From contig BPIH01000008.1 of the NCBI GenBank assembly GCA_026004015.1, positions 1-64,000 of the forward strand: a DNA stretch of 64,000 nt, written 5' to 3'. The number at the start of each line of letters is the position of its first letter. The first letter of the stretch is position 1. Shown one piece after another: positions 63,481 through 64,000 of this stretch. The stretch comes from Chloroflexota bacterium. Lineage in GTDB: Bacteria > Chloroflexota > Limnocylindria > Limnocylindrales > CSP1-4. Under the pieces are notes generated by a model. The model worked only from the letters and a program-made list of their open reading frames with translations, was not told where the DNA came from and did not search any database. The translations under genes and the position numbers were made by a program.

Positions 63481-64000
63481 TCAGTTGCTCGTCTCCGCGG
63501 CGAGCCAGATTCGGGTCGCCGGCTGGAAGGCGGCCCAGGCGAACCAGAAGTGGTCGCCGTGGACGACCGGCGCGAGGGTCCGCCCGGCGAGGGGCCCGGA
63601 CGTCGCCCGGCCGGTGATCGACCAGGTCGAACCGGTCTCGCGGTCGACGATCGGTGCTTCCGGTCCGCCCGAGCGCTCGAAGGTGAGCTCGCGGCCGTCG
63701 AGCTCGGGGTCGAAGACGCCCGTCGTCCCGACGTCCCGTCCATCGTCGATGGTGGCGGCGTCGAGGGCGGAGGCCGTCCCCGGGACCCAGAAGACGACGA
63801 TCGGTTCGCCGGCCAGGGTCTCCCGAGCGACGCCGGTTCGGGCCAGCTCGCTGTACGGGAAGGCGATGGCCTCGTCACCGGCGGCGAGGGTCACGACCCG
63901 CTCCATCGGGGCGAGCCGCCCGTCGACGACGCCCGTGAAGAGGAAGGGCCGCTGGTCGGCCCGGTCGTAGCCGACGTACGGGTTCCGCCCGTACTGTCGG
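63481..64000 (-). CDS. DUF3179 domain-containing protein, truncated at window end
   Basis: Only the C-terminal 173 residues are in the window. The frame runs without a stop to the last base: RQYGRNPYVGYDRADQ, FLFTGVVDGRLAPMERVVTL, AIAFPYSEL, FWVPGTASALD, DVGTTGVFDPELDGRELTFER, GSTWSITGRATSGPLAGRTLAPVVHGDHFWFAWAAFQP. The YGRNPYxGYD and HFWFAW motifs are typical of DUF3179 proteins, usually exported. The start and any signal peptide lie outside the window. Confidence 0.85.
   Translation of the reverse strand, partial: RQYGRNPYVGYDRADQRPFLFTGVVDGRLAPMERVVTLAAGDEAIAFPYSELARTGVARETLAGEPIVVFWVPGTASALDAATIDDGRDVGTTGVFDPELDGRELTFERSGGPEAPIVDRETGSTWSITGRATSGPLAGRTLAPVVHGDHFWFAWAAFQPATRIWLAAETSN

Overview
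The window is a very GC-rich bacterial chromosome segment (strong G/C bias at third codon positions, many GTG starts, genes packed with 4-base ATGA/GTGA overlaps). No rRNA or phylogenetic marker is present. The gene set (ECF sigma/DUF5667 pair, PASTA kinase, DUF3105 and DUF3179 proteins, prealbumin-like repeat surface protein, NiaR-nadBCA) would fit a soil or freshwater Chloroflexota lineage (Limnocylindria/Ellin6529-like) or an actinobacterium-like relative. That placement is inference. About a dozen genes carry frameshifts that, once undone, restore intact conserved proteins, so the sequence probably comes from an incompletely polished long-read assembly.

Layout. 0.3-7.0 kb: two secreted, C-terminally anchored surface proteins, one with about ten prealbumin-like repeats and one with a VEPS stalk, both frameshifted. 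7.1-15.1 kb (minus): an MBL hydrolase, an ECF sigma factor with its DUF5667 partner, then a tightly overlapping block DUF3105 - FAH-family - tdh - kbl - PHP phosphoesterase that routes threonine to glycine and acetyl-CoA. 15.2-20.9 kb (plus): a methyltransferase, two tRNA-Glu genes, a helix-turn-helix regulator with an overlapping leader ORF, a membrane protein and galU. 21.1-23.0 kb: a PASTA Ser/Thr kinase. 23.2-25.0 kb (minus): a zinc-ribbon protein and an Ig-like membrane protein. 25.1-28.8 kb: an unknown Cys protein followed by folC-folP-folB. 28.8-32.9 kb (minus): response regulator, histidine kinase and HtrA protease, an envelope-stress set. 33-40.8 kb: rplY, a methyltransferase, malic enzyme, and a split LigD system (ligase on plus; polymerase plus small zinc protein on minus), then a DUF2652 protein. 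40.8-46.9 kb: a VOC protein, a flavin disulfide reductase, and a copper locus (cupredoxin lipoprotein, two-HMA CopA, YHS protein) with two divergent promoters, each carrying a CsoR-like operator. 46.9-53.2 kb: tRNA-Thr, two exported proteins, niaR-nadB-nadC-nadA with a palindromic operator, then an unusual 51-bp repeat array. 53.3-64 kb: GH15 glucan hydrolase, DUF1902/HicB-like + DinB-like protein, DUF488, acetoacetyl-CoA synthetase, haloacid dehalogenase, HD-GYP protein, and a minus operon of membrane protein - TlpA-like thioredoxin - NnrE - Crp/Fnr, ending in a truncated DUF3179 gene.

Recurring regulatory theme: a TANNNT -10 hexamer lies only 6-9 bases before the start codon of several genes (rplY, the response regulator, the ligase, the 15.2 kb methyltransferase, niaR, the Ig-like protein, a leader ORF), which implies widespread leaderless transcripts. 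The most unexplained DNA is in two intergenic arrays whose periods are exact multiples of three: 63 bp at 17.4 kb and 51 bp, in both orientations, at 53.0 kb.
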